Position numbers and translations under genes: made by a program. From the NCBI RefSeq assembly GCF_049243985.1, contig NC_135384.1, forward strand, positions 11,156,501-11,220,500: 64,000 bases of DNA, in the 5' to 3' direction. Under the pieces are notes generated by a model. That model was not told the origin of the DNA. It worked only from the letters and a program-made list of their open reading frames with translations, and searched no databases. Source of the DNA: Paroedura picta. Its lineage: Eukaryota; Chordata; Lepidosauria; Squamata; Gekkonidae. Position 1 is the stretch's first letter; the number at the start of each line of letters is the position of its first letter. Of the stretch, positions 32,319 through 42,999 are shown piece by piece.

Positions 32319-35300
32319 TCAGCTGAAGGCCTCCTCTCTCTCCGGCGCCCTCTGCTCCACGTCGTACTGTGCCCCAAAACTTTCAGCGCACTCACAGCAC
32401 CCGGTCTTTTTCTCCTGGCCCACCTGGCCCGAATTCCGCCTTGCGTTTTTCCCACACAGGGTACAACGGCTCGGCTCCTCCCGCACGTGGGTTCTCATGT
32501 GGTTCACCAGGTTGAATTTGTGAAGGAACCTTTTGCCACATTCGGCACACTGGTGGGGTTTGACGCCCGTGTGCACTCTCCGGTGTCTGGTGAGGGTCGA
32601 CTTACGAGAAAAGTTCTTCCCGCATTCGGGGCACGGGAACAGTGCCTCCTGCTTGTGAAGGGCCTGTTTGTTCATAGGCAGCAGGCCGTCGCTATTTTGG
32701 CGGGAAAACGGAGCTGGTTGAAGACCGGGGACGAGCCGACCCCTTTGCCTCTTCGTACTTTCCTGGACTAGAAACTCTTCCTCGTTTTTTGTGGGCATCT
32801 CGTTCTCTGCTGGGATGGAAACAGGGATTTCCCATTAACCACTTTTATTTTGCGTAACAAGCTTCCTAATTTTCGATCGCACAACCATGTGTTGTGAAGA
32901 TGGACCCACTTAATGCACAAAGAGAGAGATGCCAGTGCTCAAAATGTGCTGGAAGCCACATACAACCTTATGCTTTGTAAGAATCATTATAATATTTATT
33001 TATATTTATTTATTTAGTGTATATACCACCCTCCCAATACGGCTCGGGGCAGTGTACAAAAGTATAAATTAACAATAATGAATGGCAGATATTCTTTATA
33101 ACAAAGTTTGAGCCTAGTGGCACCTTTTAAGACCAACACAATTTTATTCAAGGTCTAAGCTTTTGTGTGCATGCACATTTCATCAGATACCTTGGTAAGG
33201 TTGATGGAGTTCCATTCCATGCGGCCTAATGTGGTGCCTTCCGGAACAAAGTTTGAATCCAGTGGCACCTTTAAGACCAACAAAAGTTTATTCAAGGTAT
33301 CAGCTTTCATATGTATGCACACTTTGTCATGTATGGAAGTGAAGGCAAGGCTCTTCTGGATGGGTCTACAGGTTCCAGTTAAAGAGATGTGAACAGCATG
33401 CTCAAAGAAGCATGCCGGACCTCAACCAGGGACAGAGCCTTCTTGGTCCTGGCCCCCACCTGATGGAACAAGCTCCCCGAAAATATCAGGGCCCTTCCTG
33501 AACTACCACAATTCCAAAGGATGTGTAAAAGGGAACTCTCCAAACACCCCCCTCCATGATCTGAGCCATGCTGACCTCCCACAGGTTCATGTTAAAAGCT
33601 GAAAGTTGTAGTATTTTGTTATAATGTTATGATCAATTTTGGAACCACTGTTATGTTTGCTGTCACTCGATCGTGATGTATACTCATGACGTTTTATGTG
33701 AACTGCCCTGAGCTTTATGGGAGGGCAGCATGGAAATTCAAGAAAACAAACAAATAAACAAACAAGACAAAATAAATAAAGTGCATTTTTCTCCTTCACA
33801 GAAAGTCAGAGGCAGTAGTTTGCTACTCTGCCCATGTTTCCCTGATCCTTTTCATGCAACTGAATTATGTAGTCACTTTGAAATTTGGGGAGGGGGGAAA
33901 CCGAACTGCTTGCTCCTCCATATTGAGTTTCTTGCTTGTCAAAAGCTAGCACAATAAGAAGGAGCCTAGTTAAGACTTTGGTCTGCTGTGCCAGTTCTAC
34001 ACAGGGCAATGAGTCCTTACCCAGGGAACCGGGGTTCTCATTAAGCTCTTCTTTGGCCTCTCTGCAGAGAGTCATCTGCCTGGAGTCCAACGTCATCTGC
34101 TCTGTTTCCGGGAAACTTGCAGTCTCCTCAAGCACATATGGGCCCAGCACCTGAAATAGTAGCAAAATATTCAATTCAGAGTGGGGAAAGGGGAAAAAAT
34201 AGCTATCCCCGGTTAAGGCGGACAAAGGGCCGGATCCAACCAGCCTAGGAGACTGGAGTCAAAAGGGCAGTGGACATAAAAAAGGGCGTCTCTTTGGATC
34301 AACCCCAGAAGGTTCCCTGGAGATCATGGGCCCTGAATGTACAAAGTGGAACAAGGGTTACAGTAAGGGAGGGAATTGGAGGAGACTTTTGTGTGAGTAA
34401 AAATGTTGGCTGGATGCAACACAAAGAAGAAGGGCTATAGATTGATAGAGGTGCATAGAACATGAAACAGAACAATTCTCAACTACAGACTAAGATCACT
34501 ACATTAGGCATTCGTCAAATGTAACTATCAGTCTTTACACAAAATAGTGTTAAGAAAGTTCAGTTACACCTTTCAGAATAACTTGTTTTATTTATAGGAC
34601 ACGATTTTTTATAATAATTGTCTACAGTTAGCAGCAAGCTCAAGAAGTCAGTCTGTGGAATGCTTGCACAAGAACCTTTCAAGGGACTTGAGACTGCTTG
34701 ATAAATAGTCCATCAGCTGACAGCTTGTGTCTCAAAGTCCCAACAGCGCTGAAGGAAGCAGGCAGTTGCCTACAAGAGCCCCTGCAAATAAAAAGAATTA
34801 TTTAACTTTAAAGGTATGACTAGACAGTGACAGACAATGCCACAAGGGAGACACAAAAGAAAAAGGGAAAAATCATACAAGACACATACATCCAAAACTG
34901 CTACACACTTCTGGGTATACAGAACAGGGGGGGAAAAAACTCTCTCCAACATCCCGTTCATTACAGTCCCTGAGACATTCTCCACAAAATACAATGTTCC
35001 CCCACCTCAAACACGCCAACTTTAAAACTTTACAACTGATGTTCTGTGTAAACTGCCCAGAGCTGCAAAGAAATGGGCGGTATAGAAAGCTAAATAAAAT
35101 AAATAAATAAATAAATGTGCTCTATATTATTAATCTCACAATCACCACATATTCCACATTACAAATCAATCATTTCAATACCCTCAAGTTCAAAATAAAA
35201 TCTATTCTATATCTCACAGTACAAAGAGATTTTTGTTCAAAATCCGTTATATTCAAAACTCATTTTCATTCTCCTTCTGCCCTGTAATACGTTTATATGC

Positions 35301-37145
35301 ATTCCAATACGCTTTAACTGTTTTTAACTATTTGGCTCCAAGTTGCATGATCAACACTCCACCTCCCTTCAAATTTCAAAAGTGATCTGTTTCTCAAGTA
35401 AGTTAATTTCACCATTACTGCATAATTGGCAAATGAATGTGCCCATTTTTTTACGCTTGGACAGACATCTGATTTCCATTGTGCTGCATAAATAGTTCTA
35501 GCCACGCTCACCATTTACTTAAATATCTCTTCCAAAACTTTGTTGGGCAATATTCCTAACAGCATAGTCTTGGTTTCTGTAGGGAATTTAAAATTTTATA
35601 TATTCTGCATGTTACTACATTCTCTTACTATGTAAAGAAAGAGGTGTTAAACGACATGGCTTGTCCAAGTTCCCACAACAGGAATGGGCAATGAAGAAAT
35701 GCTCAGATATGTCAAATTTGGCCAATTTTTTATCTGGCCGTTCTTTTAAGTGGCTGGAGTTCACACAGTTCTCCTTACAACACCACCACAAAATGGGTTA
35801 GACTGAGAATGACCAGCCAAGGGTGATTCAGCTGAGCTTCCTGGTGGAGTAGGGATTTGAACAGAGGTCTCTGCTTTGGATAAGTCATACACAGTCTGGG
35901 AAAATGTTCTGAAGCTTCTAGCAAGTCTACAACGCAGAAGAAGTGGGCTGTGTTGACCCTAGTTGTGCAAGAAAATGAACAGCACTGAGGATGCACACTG
36001 TCATATCACCCAATAAACATTTAACAGATTTCTATTAAAAACACTCGAGAGGAGAGGAGAGGAGAGGAGAGGAGAGGAGAGGAGAGGAGAGGAGAGGAGA
36101 GGAGAGGAGAGGAGAGGAGAGGAGAGGAGAGGAGAGGAGAGGAGAGGAGAGGAGCAACACTAGCACAGCAAACTCCATCTTATTTGATGTATTTCAAGGT
36201 TATATCATCTTATACTCAACAGCAAGGGCTGAAACTCTCTTAAAATACATTTCACACTAGGTCTCAGCAGTGCAGCTTCCTAGACTTCTGGTGACCTGAA
36301 CGAGGAGCACTCACCTGCTGATCCCACCTTTCCCCCTCTCGCTGCTTCAATAAATAATGCTCTGCCAGAGCCACTGCCTGGATACAGGTCTTGGGGCGAT
36401 ACTCCTGCACCCAGTCTTGTATTTCCTCCGGCAGGACAGTCAAGAACTGCTCCAGGATCAGCAGCTCCATGATCTGCTCCTTGGTGCGGCTGTCGGGCTC
36501 CAACCAGCGATGGCAGAGCCCCCGCAACCGGCTGCAGACCTCGCGAGGCCCCTCTGCCTCCTGGTAGCGGAAGTGCCTGAAGTTCTGCCGTTGCCTTTCG
36601 AGGCTGGCGGCATCTTCTCGCAAGATGGCGGCTTTTACCCTGCCGTAATCCCCACTTTCCCTGGGATCCAAGCTGTTGTAGGCTTGGAGGGCAGCTCCGT
36701 TGAGGGCGGGGACAAGCCGGGTGACCCACTGTTCCCTTGGCCACTTACAAGCGTCGGCCACGTGTTCAAAGGTAGCCAAGTAGGTTTCAACGTCTTCTGT
36801 TGGCGTGAGTTCCGGCACTTGGAGGTTCCGCCATGCAGGCGACTGGACTGGCGTAAGGTCCGGCGTTGGCAGTTCCTGGCCCTGGATTTCCCAGTGCTGG
36901 GGAGCTTCTTGTCGCTCATTTCTAGCCTGCTGAGGTGTCAACAGTCTTAGGCCTCCCGCGGTTGTCCCAACCTGCACAATACGAAAAGTTTTGACTGAAC
37001 CCTCTGATACCCCCAGTGGGTCAGACCCTGTTGGGTCTGCCTCCTTCTCCGTTTTCACCAAGGGCTGGACTCTTTGCTCTAGTGGGGCTTGACACTGGAA
37101 ATACTGGGCCACCATGTTCCGCTTGGCTGTCATTTTCCGCCTCAT
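32319..37145 (-). CDS. SCAN-domain C2H2 zinc-finger protein, three coding exons
   Basis: Coding exons: 37145-36315 (exon extends 5' to 37242), 34150-34021, 32806-32319; phases 0 and 1 close, 482 aa. Exon 1 encodes a SCAN domain (about residues 183-268: [20 protein letters not shown]...[20 protein letters not shown]). Before it lies about 60 residues, [20 protein letters not shown] to VKAAILR, of capsid-like type. Exon 3 encodes two good C2H2 fingers (C379-C382-H395-H399; C407-C410-H423-H427, linker HTGVKPHQ) and then two CxxC remnants without their histidines. SCAN domains mediate dimerisation; such proteins are nuclear DNA-binding regulators. The orthologue is not identified. The start could also be M5 or M11. 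The eroded fingers may mark decay or a short functional array. Confidence 0.85.
33000..33075 (-). repeat. LINE 3' tail fragment
   Basis: TATTTATTTATTTAGTGTAT, ATACCACCCTCCCAATACGG and CTCGGGGCAGTGTACAAAAG are the reverse strand of a CR1/L2-like tail (GGGCGGTATA...AATAAATA). It lies in the intron between exons 2 and 3 of the SCAN gene. Confidence 0.55.
33106..33345 (-). repeat. Two tandem LINE 3' fragments of the 'GGCACCTTTAAGACC' family
   Basis: AGTTTGAGCCTAGTGGCACC at about 33106 and AGTTTGAATCCAGTGGCACC at about 33249 each continue into AAGACCAACA, TTTATTCAAGGT and CTTT..TGTGTGCATGCACA-like sequence. The two same-strand copies are about 140 bp apart. Confidence 0.65.
33375..33790 (+). repeat. 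CR1/L2-type LINE 3' end
   Basis: TGGTCCTGGCCCCCACCTGA, TGGAACAAGCTCCCCGAAAA and TATCAGGGCCCTTCCTGAAC encode the usual W-N-x-L-P-like C-terminus of CR1/L2 ORF2. The 3'UTR follows and ends GAACTGCCCTGAGC, GGGAGGGCAGCATGG and a CAAATAAACAAACAAG tail. It is broken and truncated. Confidence 0.7.
35040..35120 (+). repeat. LINE 3' tail
   Basis: GTAAACTGCCCAGAGCTGC, AAAGAAATGGGCGGTATAG and (AAAT)n. It sits in the intron between exons 1 and 2 of the SCAN gene. Confidence 0.6.
36047..36154. repeat. (GGAGA)n pentanucleotide tract, about 108 bp
   Basis: About 21 near-perfect GGAGA units, purine on + and pyrimidine on -, 160 bp downstream of the SCAN-encoding exon. Such mirror-symmetric purine tracts can form triplex DNA. 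Confidence 0.95.
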
Positions 37146-37242
37146 TCTTGGTCCTGACCTTCACCGGCCTTGCGTCGTCTACCTCTGGAGCCGATGGGTT
37201 TCCACTAACCAGCTTAGCAGCTGATTAGGTCTGGATGTCAAC
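37146..37242 (-). other. 5'UTR part of the SCAN exon
   Basis: Acceptor CTCTTCCAG|GTTGACATCC sets the exon border at 37242. The 97 nt before the ATG hold in-frame stops, so the coding region does not extend upstream. Confidence 0.7.
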
Positions 37243-37607
37243 CTGGAAGAGCAATAGTCATAGAACAAATATTAAACATGGAATATTAAACATGGAAGCT
37301 CCCATTAACATTCCATGTTAGGGACACCAGTAACTGGGATGCAGCTATCTGAAGAAGCTAAAACCCTTACCACATTACTCTCATGAGGCAAATGTCTCAA
37401 ATGAATAAACAGGGACCCTAGCAAAGAAAATTCTGCATTCTGGCTACATCATTCTCTTTTGAAAATATGTGTAATTTGGTTTAAAGGGGGGGCTGTCCTT
37501 TGAATTATCCCATGCTAACAATTTGTTTAAATTTGTGACTGACTAGAAAGCAGAGAACTGGAGCACAAGTTGGCCGACTCTGAGGGACTAGCATTAAATT
37601 AAGGCCA

Positions 37608-37683
37608 CAGGTAGCCAAACTGCAGGGGCTTATGGGAATTGTAGTCCATAGGCATCTGGACAGCCACAGTTTGGCCACCCCTG
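37608..37683. repeat. Internally deleted hAT-type MITE copy
   Basis: CAGGTAGCCAAACTGCAGGGGC then GGGAATTGTAGTCCATAGGC and CACAGTTTGGCCACCCCTG: most of the left arm of the 136-bp MITE is missing. No clear target duplication. Confidence 0.6.
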
Positions 37684-37699
37684 AACCAGGCCTATTACA

Positions 37700-40600
37700 G
37701 CAGACATACAGCTGTCTAAAGTCACTGTCGTATTGGACTTAGAAGGATGAAACTCTGCACGGTAAGACTGCGCATTTATGGCAGTAAGACCTATAGAACT
37801 CAATGGGATTTACTTTGGGGTAAACATACACAGCATCAGTCTCATTTTTTTTTTTGTGAACGCTATAGAGCTTACCCAACCAGGTCTACAGCCTAGTTTG
37901 ATCCATAGAGTTTTAAAAAGAATTGTTACTACGTGTCTGTTGATTTGTGTATGTAAATAAACACTTTGGTACTCAAACAGAATCACCTTCAGCTGTCCGC
38001 CTTGCTGCAAGGCACATGCAAATGAACCTATCCAAATGTTCCTGTTACAGCAAATGTAACATGGGTGTACATTTCTAAGACAGCCAATGCATTTCCGCTT
38101 GATGTGTGACCAAGAATGAGGACCTGAACAAACATGGAGAAGGAGCCGCGGGTTCAGTTGCACCTGTGTTGAACCCAACATGAGAATTACTCAACATGCT
38201 CGTAAAGAAAAATCAAGTATCTGCCATACATGGATTATACAATCATTCATAGTCAGTGGGGGAAATTCTGCACGGTGGGTGCATGGGGGAGGGATGCTTA
38301 AATATTTTCCACATGTCAGTTTTCTGCTCCACATTGTTCACTTCCCTCATGTGGCGTTCCAGAGACCAGTGAGGTTAGGATTCTGAGAGGAAAGGAAGTA
38401 GGTATGGAAAAGTTTAAGCATCTTTTCTGTACTCCTTCACATTTTTCACTCTTGAAAAGTCTCCTCCAGAAAGAGAATAATAAAAAGCCATCCAAGGAGG
38501 GCCAGTTGTACTTGTTCACAAATAAGCACACCTACACAGTTAGGGCCTCATTGGGAACACACACAAAAACAACAACAACAACACCCACAAGGCCCAAGAG
38601 CCTGTGTGGCAGGTCGCCATGTTCTGGAGGGCATGTAGTATTTTGCTATCTGGAGAGGAGAAGTGGAAGACACAATCTTCCCCTTGCCAAACTGGGGTGG
38701 AAGAAAAATAGTAAATCAATAAAATAAGAATGCTGTCCCTAAGGGGCAGTCTCAGAGGAGTACTTCCCTGGGGTACTCAGCCTCCAAAGAAAAAGAAATT
38801 GAAATACTTTGCCACAGGCATGGAAATGAATAAGAAAAGTTGCATAGCTCTAGGCTCCATCTCCTCACAAGCCACACCCAGCCTGTAACATTCTTACAAC
38901 CTTGTGGCACAAAGTAATCCCAATAAGCAACAAACCTGCCATCCTCTGGAGGGGAGAAGGAACAGCATTTTCCCAGGGGCAAAACACTGCCATCCAGTGC
39001 TGGGAAAATGCAATACCTTTGAAACTCAAGAACTGCCTTGAAAGGTTATAAAATTAAGCAAGGGGAAAGAAAGTGGATGAAGTAGAATAACAGTAGAATC
39101 CGGGGGGGGGGGGCACTAAACCAATGGGCTGAGCCACAGGTTCACCCCAGACAAAGGAAACGCTTCTTTGTCCAACAAATAATCAAAGTTGTGGGATTAA
39201 CTGCTAGAGACGGCCTCAAGGAGAGTTTTAAAAGTGGTTGAGACAGATTCACAAGTGAGAGGCCCACAAATGGGTACAAAACCACAGTGACTGAAGGAAA
39301 CCTCTATATCCAGAGGAAACAAATCCCTGAATACCAGTGCTGGGGAGCAACAGGACCTGTTTATCTGAGCCATCAGGGCAACTGGCTGGTTGCTTTATGA
39401 AACATTCTGCTGGACTAGAAGGATCTCTGATCCATCAGGTTGTTCTGATGTTCTTAATAAATTGGAACCTGTTGTGCAGAACGGCTCCCATGTGCCTTGT
39501 CGCAAAAGAGGGCCAGATGTAGAGGAACCAGTAGTAACTGGAACCCAAAGCTCAGAGAAAGAACCTCAAGTCTGTTGACTTGGTCCCAACATGTCGAGTG
39601 AAGAGACAATTCCTTCAGGAGTCCAATGTATGACACTCAAGATACTGACTTTTTGGAAGGAACCTGTTTGTTTGCTCCGTTAAGGAACTGTCTCAGGCCT
39701 CAAAACGTTTTGTGCCTCTCCGAGGCCTCCTCATGTCTTTGTTTTTGTATGGAAAGGAAGACTGTGTACCTTTAGTTACTCTTAAAGGGGGAAATTCAGC
39801 AAGTGGAGCTTCTTTCACTCCTGTGTGATCAGCTAAACCCGCTATATTTCCCTCCTCCTTCAGTTTTTAATCCCTGCTTGGGAAGAATGGCAAAATAAGA
39901 GTTCCTTTGTCCACAAAACCACCTCACCCAGTTCCCCTCCTTACAACAGCCTGTTGCACATGGCTTTTATCCATGCAGGACCCATAATCCCTAGGATAAA
40001 CTTTTTGGGCACTCTAAGGGAACCATCCTTTATTTTTCACCAGCCAAAAACCTGGATGCTCTTATTCATGATATCCATGATTTCCACCCTGCACCCACCA
40101 CCCAAATGCACTGGCTGGATACATAGCAAGATGCAACTCCTCCAAGTGACTGTGGGAAAATAAGACAGAAAACCATCAAGGGATTCACACAGCGCAAAGC
40201 AACTCAGAACGGCTTCAGGCTGCCCTCTTCAGGCTCCACCCCCCAAATCTCCAGGAATTTCCAAACCCAGAGCTGGCAACCGGATACGGAACTGACCTTA
40301 GTGCTCTCAGAAGCAGAGGTACTTAAAAGATCCTGAAACTGTGTTGTGCCTTATAGCACAGAGTTGTTGTGGGGATAAAACAAAAGAGAGGAGACCGATA
40401 TAAGCCTCGGGGAGAAAAGTGGGATTTAAGTAAAGTAAATACAGCAGCCTGACACCTAGAAATCAAGCAGCTCAAGGTTCTCCCCCCTGGTCAGAAAAAA
40501 TATTAGCTGCTACTTTAACTGGAGGTTCACTGTGCCAGTAATTTTTAAAAGGAAAATAACAAGAATCCCACAGACGAATAAGCTGTGGCCACTTTCTTTC

Positions 40601-41490
40601 CTTTGCAGTCCGCAACCTCTGCTACCTTCTGCCTCCTCCCCTTTCCTCAAGTATGCGGAGATTAAGTGGACTTTACAAATGGTTCACTCTGTCCATGTGC
40701 TCGGCAGAATCTTTGTATTTCCCACGCACTGTCTGTCCTTGTGGGTTCCAATGTATACAACTGATACGGCATGCATATGAAAAGCCCAGGCCAGAAGAGA
40801 GATTTCGTTTCACAAAAGAGGGCCATCAGCCCGCCAGACGCCTTGGCTCCTTCCTCTTCCAGACTGACCTCTGTCCCCACCCAGTACGGATAGTCACTTT
40901 CCCAAATGCCCGCAGAACATGTACTCGCAGCTCTTAATTTCTAAAGCCACTTTAAAAAGACTTGTCCCTGCTCAGAGACTGACGAATATGAATCTTTTCA
41001 AACTCAATGTGCAACGCAATTTAAAAAGCGAGCGATATAACAACAGACAAGAGATCTATACCTTGAGCAAAACTGTTTCTGCCTCTCATGCAACCAGGAA
41101 ATGCATACAGAGGTTTTTTTTTGTGTTCCAAGGTAGATGTGGCAAGGATGCCAGAAGAACACACCCTTGAACTGCACATAAACACCCCCTAGATGGCTAT
41201 ATAGTCACAGTGTTTAACACTGCTTCAAATCCCCACTTTCTGCACAGTAAGCGGACATGCAAAGGTGGGGGTGCAAGATTCTGTTCTTTAAATGCCCAAA
41301 TTATGATTTACAGGAGAACGGCATTAAGGGATAAAGAAGCTGCATGAAAGGATGCATTCTAAGCATATGCTTAGAAGCAAGTCCCATGGAATCCTGCATG
41401 CACACTTCTTTCTCATCCCTCAGCAATTCAGTGTTGAGTAGGGATCCTTGCGTGCAAAAGGTTTTTAATCTAGGTTTTGCAGTGAGGATG
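37700..41490. other. Probable 5' intron of the SCAN gene; old repeats, no gene seen
   Basis: Between the SCAN exon and its likely first exon at 45.2 kb. I see LINE-like motifs at 39380-39470 (GCTGGACTAGAAGGATCTC), a repeat of unknown class at 39880-40080 and a G run at 39103-39112. No open frame has a recognisable product or splice borders. Confidence 0.45.
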
Positions 41491-41493
41491 ACA

Positions 41494-41770
41494 TTACCCG
41501 TTCAGTCGTGTCTGATCCTCAGAGATTCTATAGGAAAGTTTTTGCCATGTGCTTCTGTCAATGACTGCTTCTTTTAGTTGATTTATGGTCATCCCTGTAT
41601 CGACTTTGATCGTGTGGAGCCAGTGGATCCTTTGGCCACCACGTTTCCTTTTGCTGCTGACCATGCCGAGCATTAATGATTTTTCTAGCGACTTTGGCCG
41701 CATGGTGTGTCCAAAGTAAGTGAGCTTTAGCCGTAATATATTCCCTTCTACTGACATGGACCATAAGGAA
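41494..41770 (-). repeat. Old non-LTR (RTE-like) ORF2 C-terminal fragment
   Basis: On - it translates to LRLKLTYFGHTMRPKSLEKS, LMLGMVSSKRKRGGQRIHWL and W-x-K-L-S-Y-R-I, the same order as the BovB C-terminus (LKYFGHL, KRRRGRQRMRW) but diverged. It is an older or different RTE lineage than the adjacent copy on +. Confidence 0.6.
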
Positions 41771-41799
41771 AGCTGAGTGTCAAAGAATTGAGGCTTTTG

Positions 41800-42165
41800 A
41801 ACTCTGGTGCTGGAGAAGACTCTTGCGAGTCCCTTGGACTGCAAGGCGAACAAACCAGTCAGTCCTAGAGGAGATCAGCCCTGACTGCTCCTTAGAAGGC
41901 CAGATCCTGAAGATGAAGCTCAAATACTTTGGCCACCTCACGAGGAGGAAGGACTCCCTGGAGAAGAGCCTAACGCTGGGAGCAATCGAGGGCAAAAGAA
42001 GAAGGGGACGACAGAGAATGAGGTGGCTGGATGGAGTCCCTGAAGCAGTGGGTGTGAGCTTAAATGGACTCCGGGGAATGGCAGAGGACAGGAAGGCCTG
42101 GAGGATCATTGTCCATGGGGTCGCGATGGGTCGGACACGACTTCGCACCTAACAACAACAACAAC
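41800..42165 (+). mobile_element. RTE-BovB LINE, 3' end with ORF2 C-terminus
   Basis: An open frame of 109 codons (41823-42152) reads RVPWTARRTNQSVLEEIS, ILKMKLKYFGHLTRRKDS, KRRRGRQRMRWLDGV, EDRKAWRIIVHGV and GRTRLRT, matching the BovB reverse-transcriptase C-terminus. The 3' end is a short CAACAACAACAAC tract. The 5' part of the LINE is absent (5'-truncated). Confidence 0.9.
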
Positions 42166-42462
42166 TGACATGGTTGGTTTGCTCCTCTCTGAAACTATCT
42201 TGTTGGTAACTTGGGCTGTCCATGGGATTCACAGCATTCGTCTCCAACACCATAATTCGAAAGCATCTATTCTACTCCTGTCTTCTTTCTTCAGGGTCCA
42301 GCTTTCCCATCGAGGATGTGCAGAAACGTGCCCTGCCAGGTTCCTCTCAGGCCTTTACCAGAAGCACTGCAATCCCAGCAGAACAATCCCTTGTGTTCAG
42401 AATGAGGCACTCAGCAAGCACTGTGAAACCAAGATGGACCAATTTAAACTGCATTTCCCACA

Positions 42463-42680
42463 GCCTATCATACCGCCTGCCCTGACCTGAATACTCCAGT
42501 CAAGCTTGACCTTGTCAGATCTCAGAAGCTAAGCAGGGTCAACCCATTTGGATGGGAGACCTCCGAAGATTGCCAGGGGTGTGGCGCCAAGGCTGGCAGA
42601 CAGTCCTGAATGCCTTGAAAATGCTACTGGGTCGCTGTAAATCAGCTGTGATCGGCCACCACTTTCCACCACACCATCAT
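42463..42680 (+). mobile_element. 5S-rRNA-derived SINE
   Basis: GATCTCAGAAGCTAAGCAGG and TTGGATGGGAGACC are the core of vertebrate 5S rRNA (GATCTCGGAAGCTAAGCAGG, TTGGATGGGAGACC), including the internal promoter region. The head is CCTATCATACCGCCTGCCC. Behind the 5S part comes GCCTTGAAAATGCTACTGGG and TCGCTGTAAATCAGCTGTG, a LINE-like tail typical of reptile 5S SINEs. It is not an active 5S gene: it is diverged and lacks a proper end. Confidence 0.8.
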
Positions 42681-42722
42681 ACTGAAACCAGAGTAACTGG
42701 GCAATACACTCACTAAAACACA

Positions 42723-42950
42723 TTAGAGCCAGTGTGGTGTAGCAGGTCCATATCAGACTAGGATGAGAAGCAAGTTTGAATCCACGCTCCACTGTGGACA
42801 CTTGCTCGGTGACGCTGGGCCAGTCGCACACACTCAGTTGCACACCTACCTCACAGGGCTGTTGTGAGAACAAAATGGAGAAGGGGAGAATGTTGCAAGC
42901 CAATTTGGGTCCCCGTTGGGAGGAAAAGTGAGGCTCAAAAGCCAATAATG
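42723..42950 (+). mobile_element. tRNA-derived SINE
   Basis: GAGCCAGTGTGGTGTAGCAG (A-box-like), AGTTTGAATCCACGCTCC (B-box-like), GACGCTGGGCCAGTCGCACA, CTACCTCACAGGGCTGTTGT and AAGCCAATTTGGGTCCCCGT: the common reptile SINE order of head, body and tail. It follows the 5S-SINE by 40 bp. Confidence 0.75.
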
Positions 42951-42999
42951 AAATGGCTTAAACAGCATTTCTGCCACCCATGGTAATACAGGGTAATCG

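Noticed and set aside
36264-37145. The SCAN exon as part of an LTR element
   Set aside because: It is spliced to a zinc-finger exon with matching phases and has no neighbouring protease, reverse transcriptase or LTR, so it is read as a host gene.
42463-42680. A true 5S rRNA gene
   Set aside because: The 5S-like part is interrupted and diverged, with a LINE-like tail instead of a terminator.
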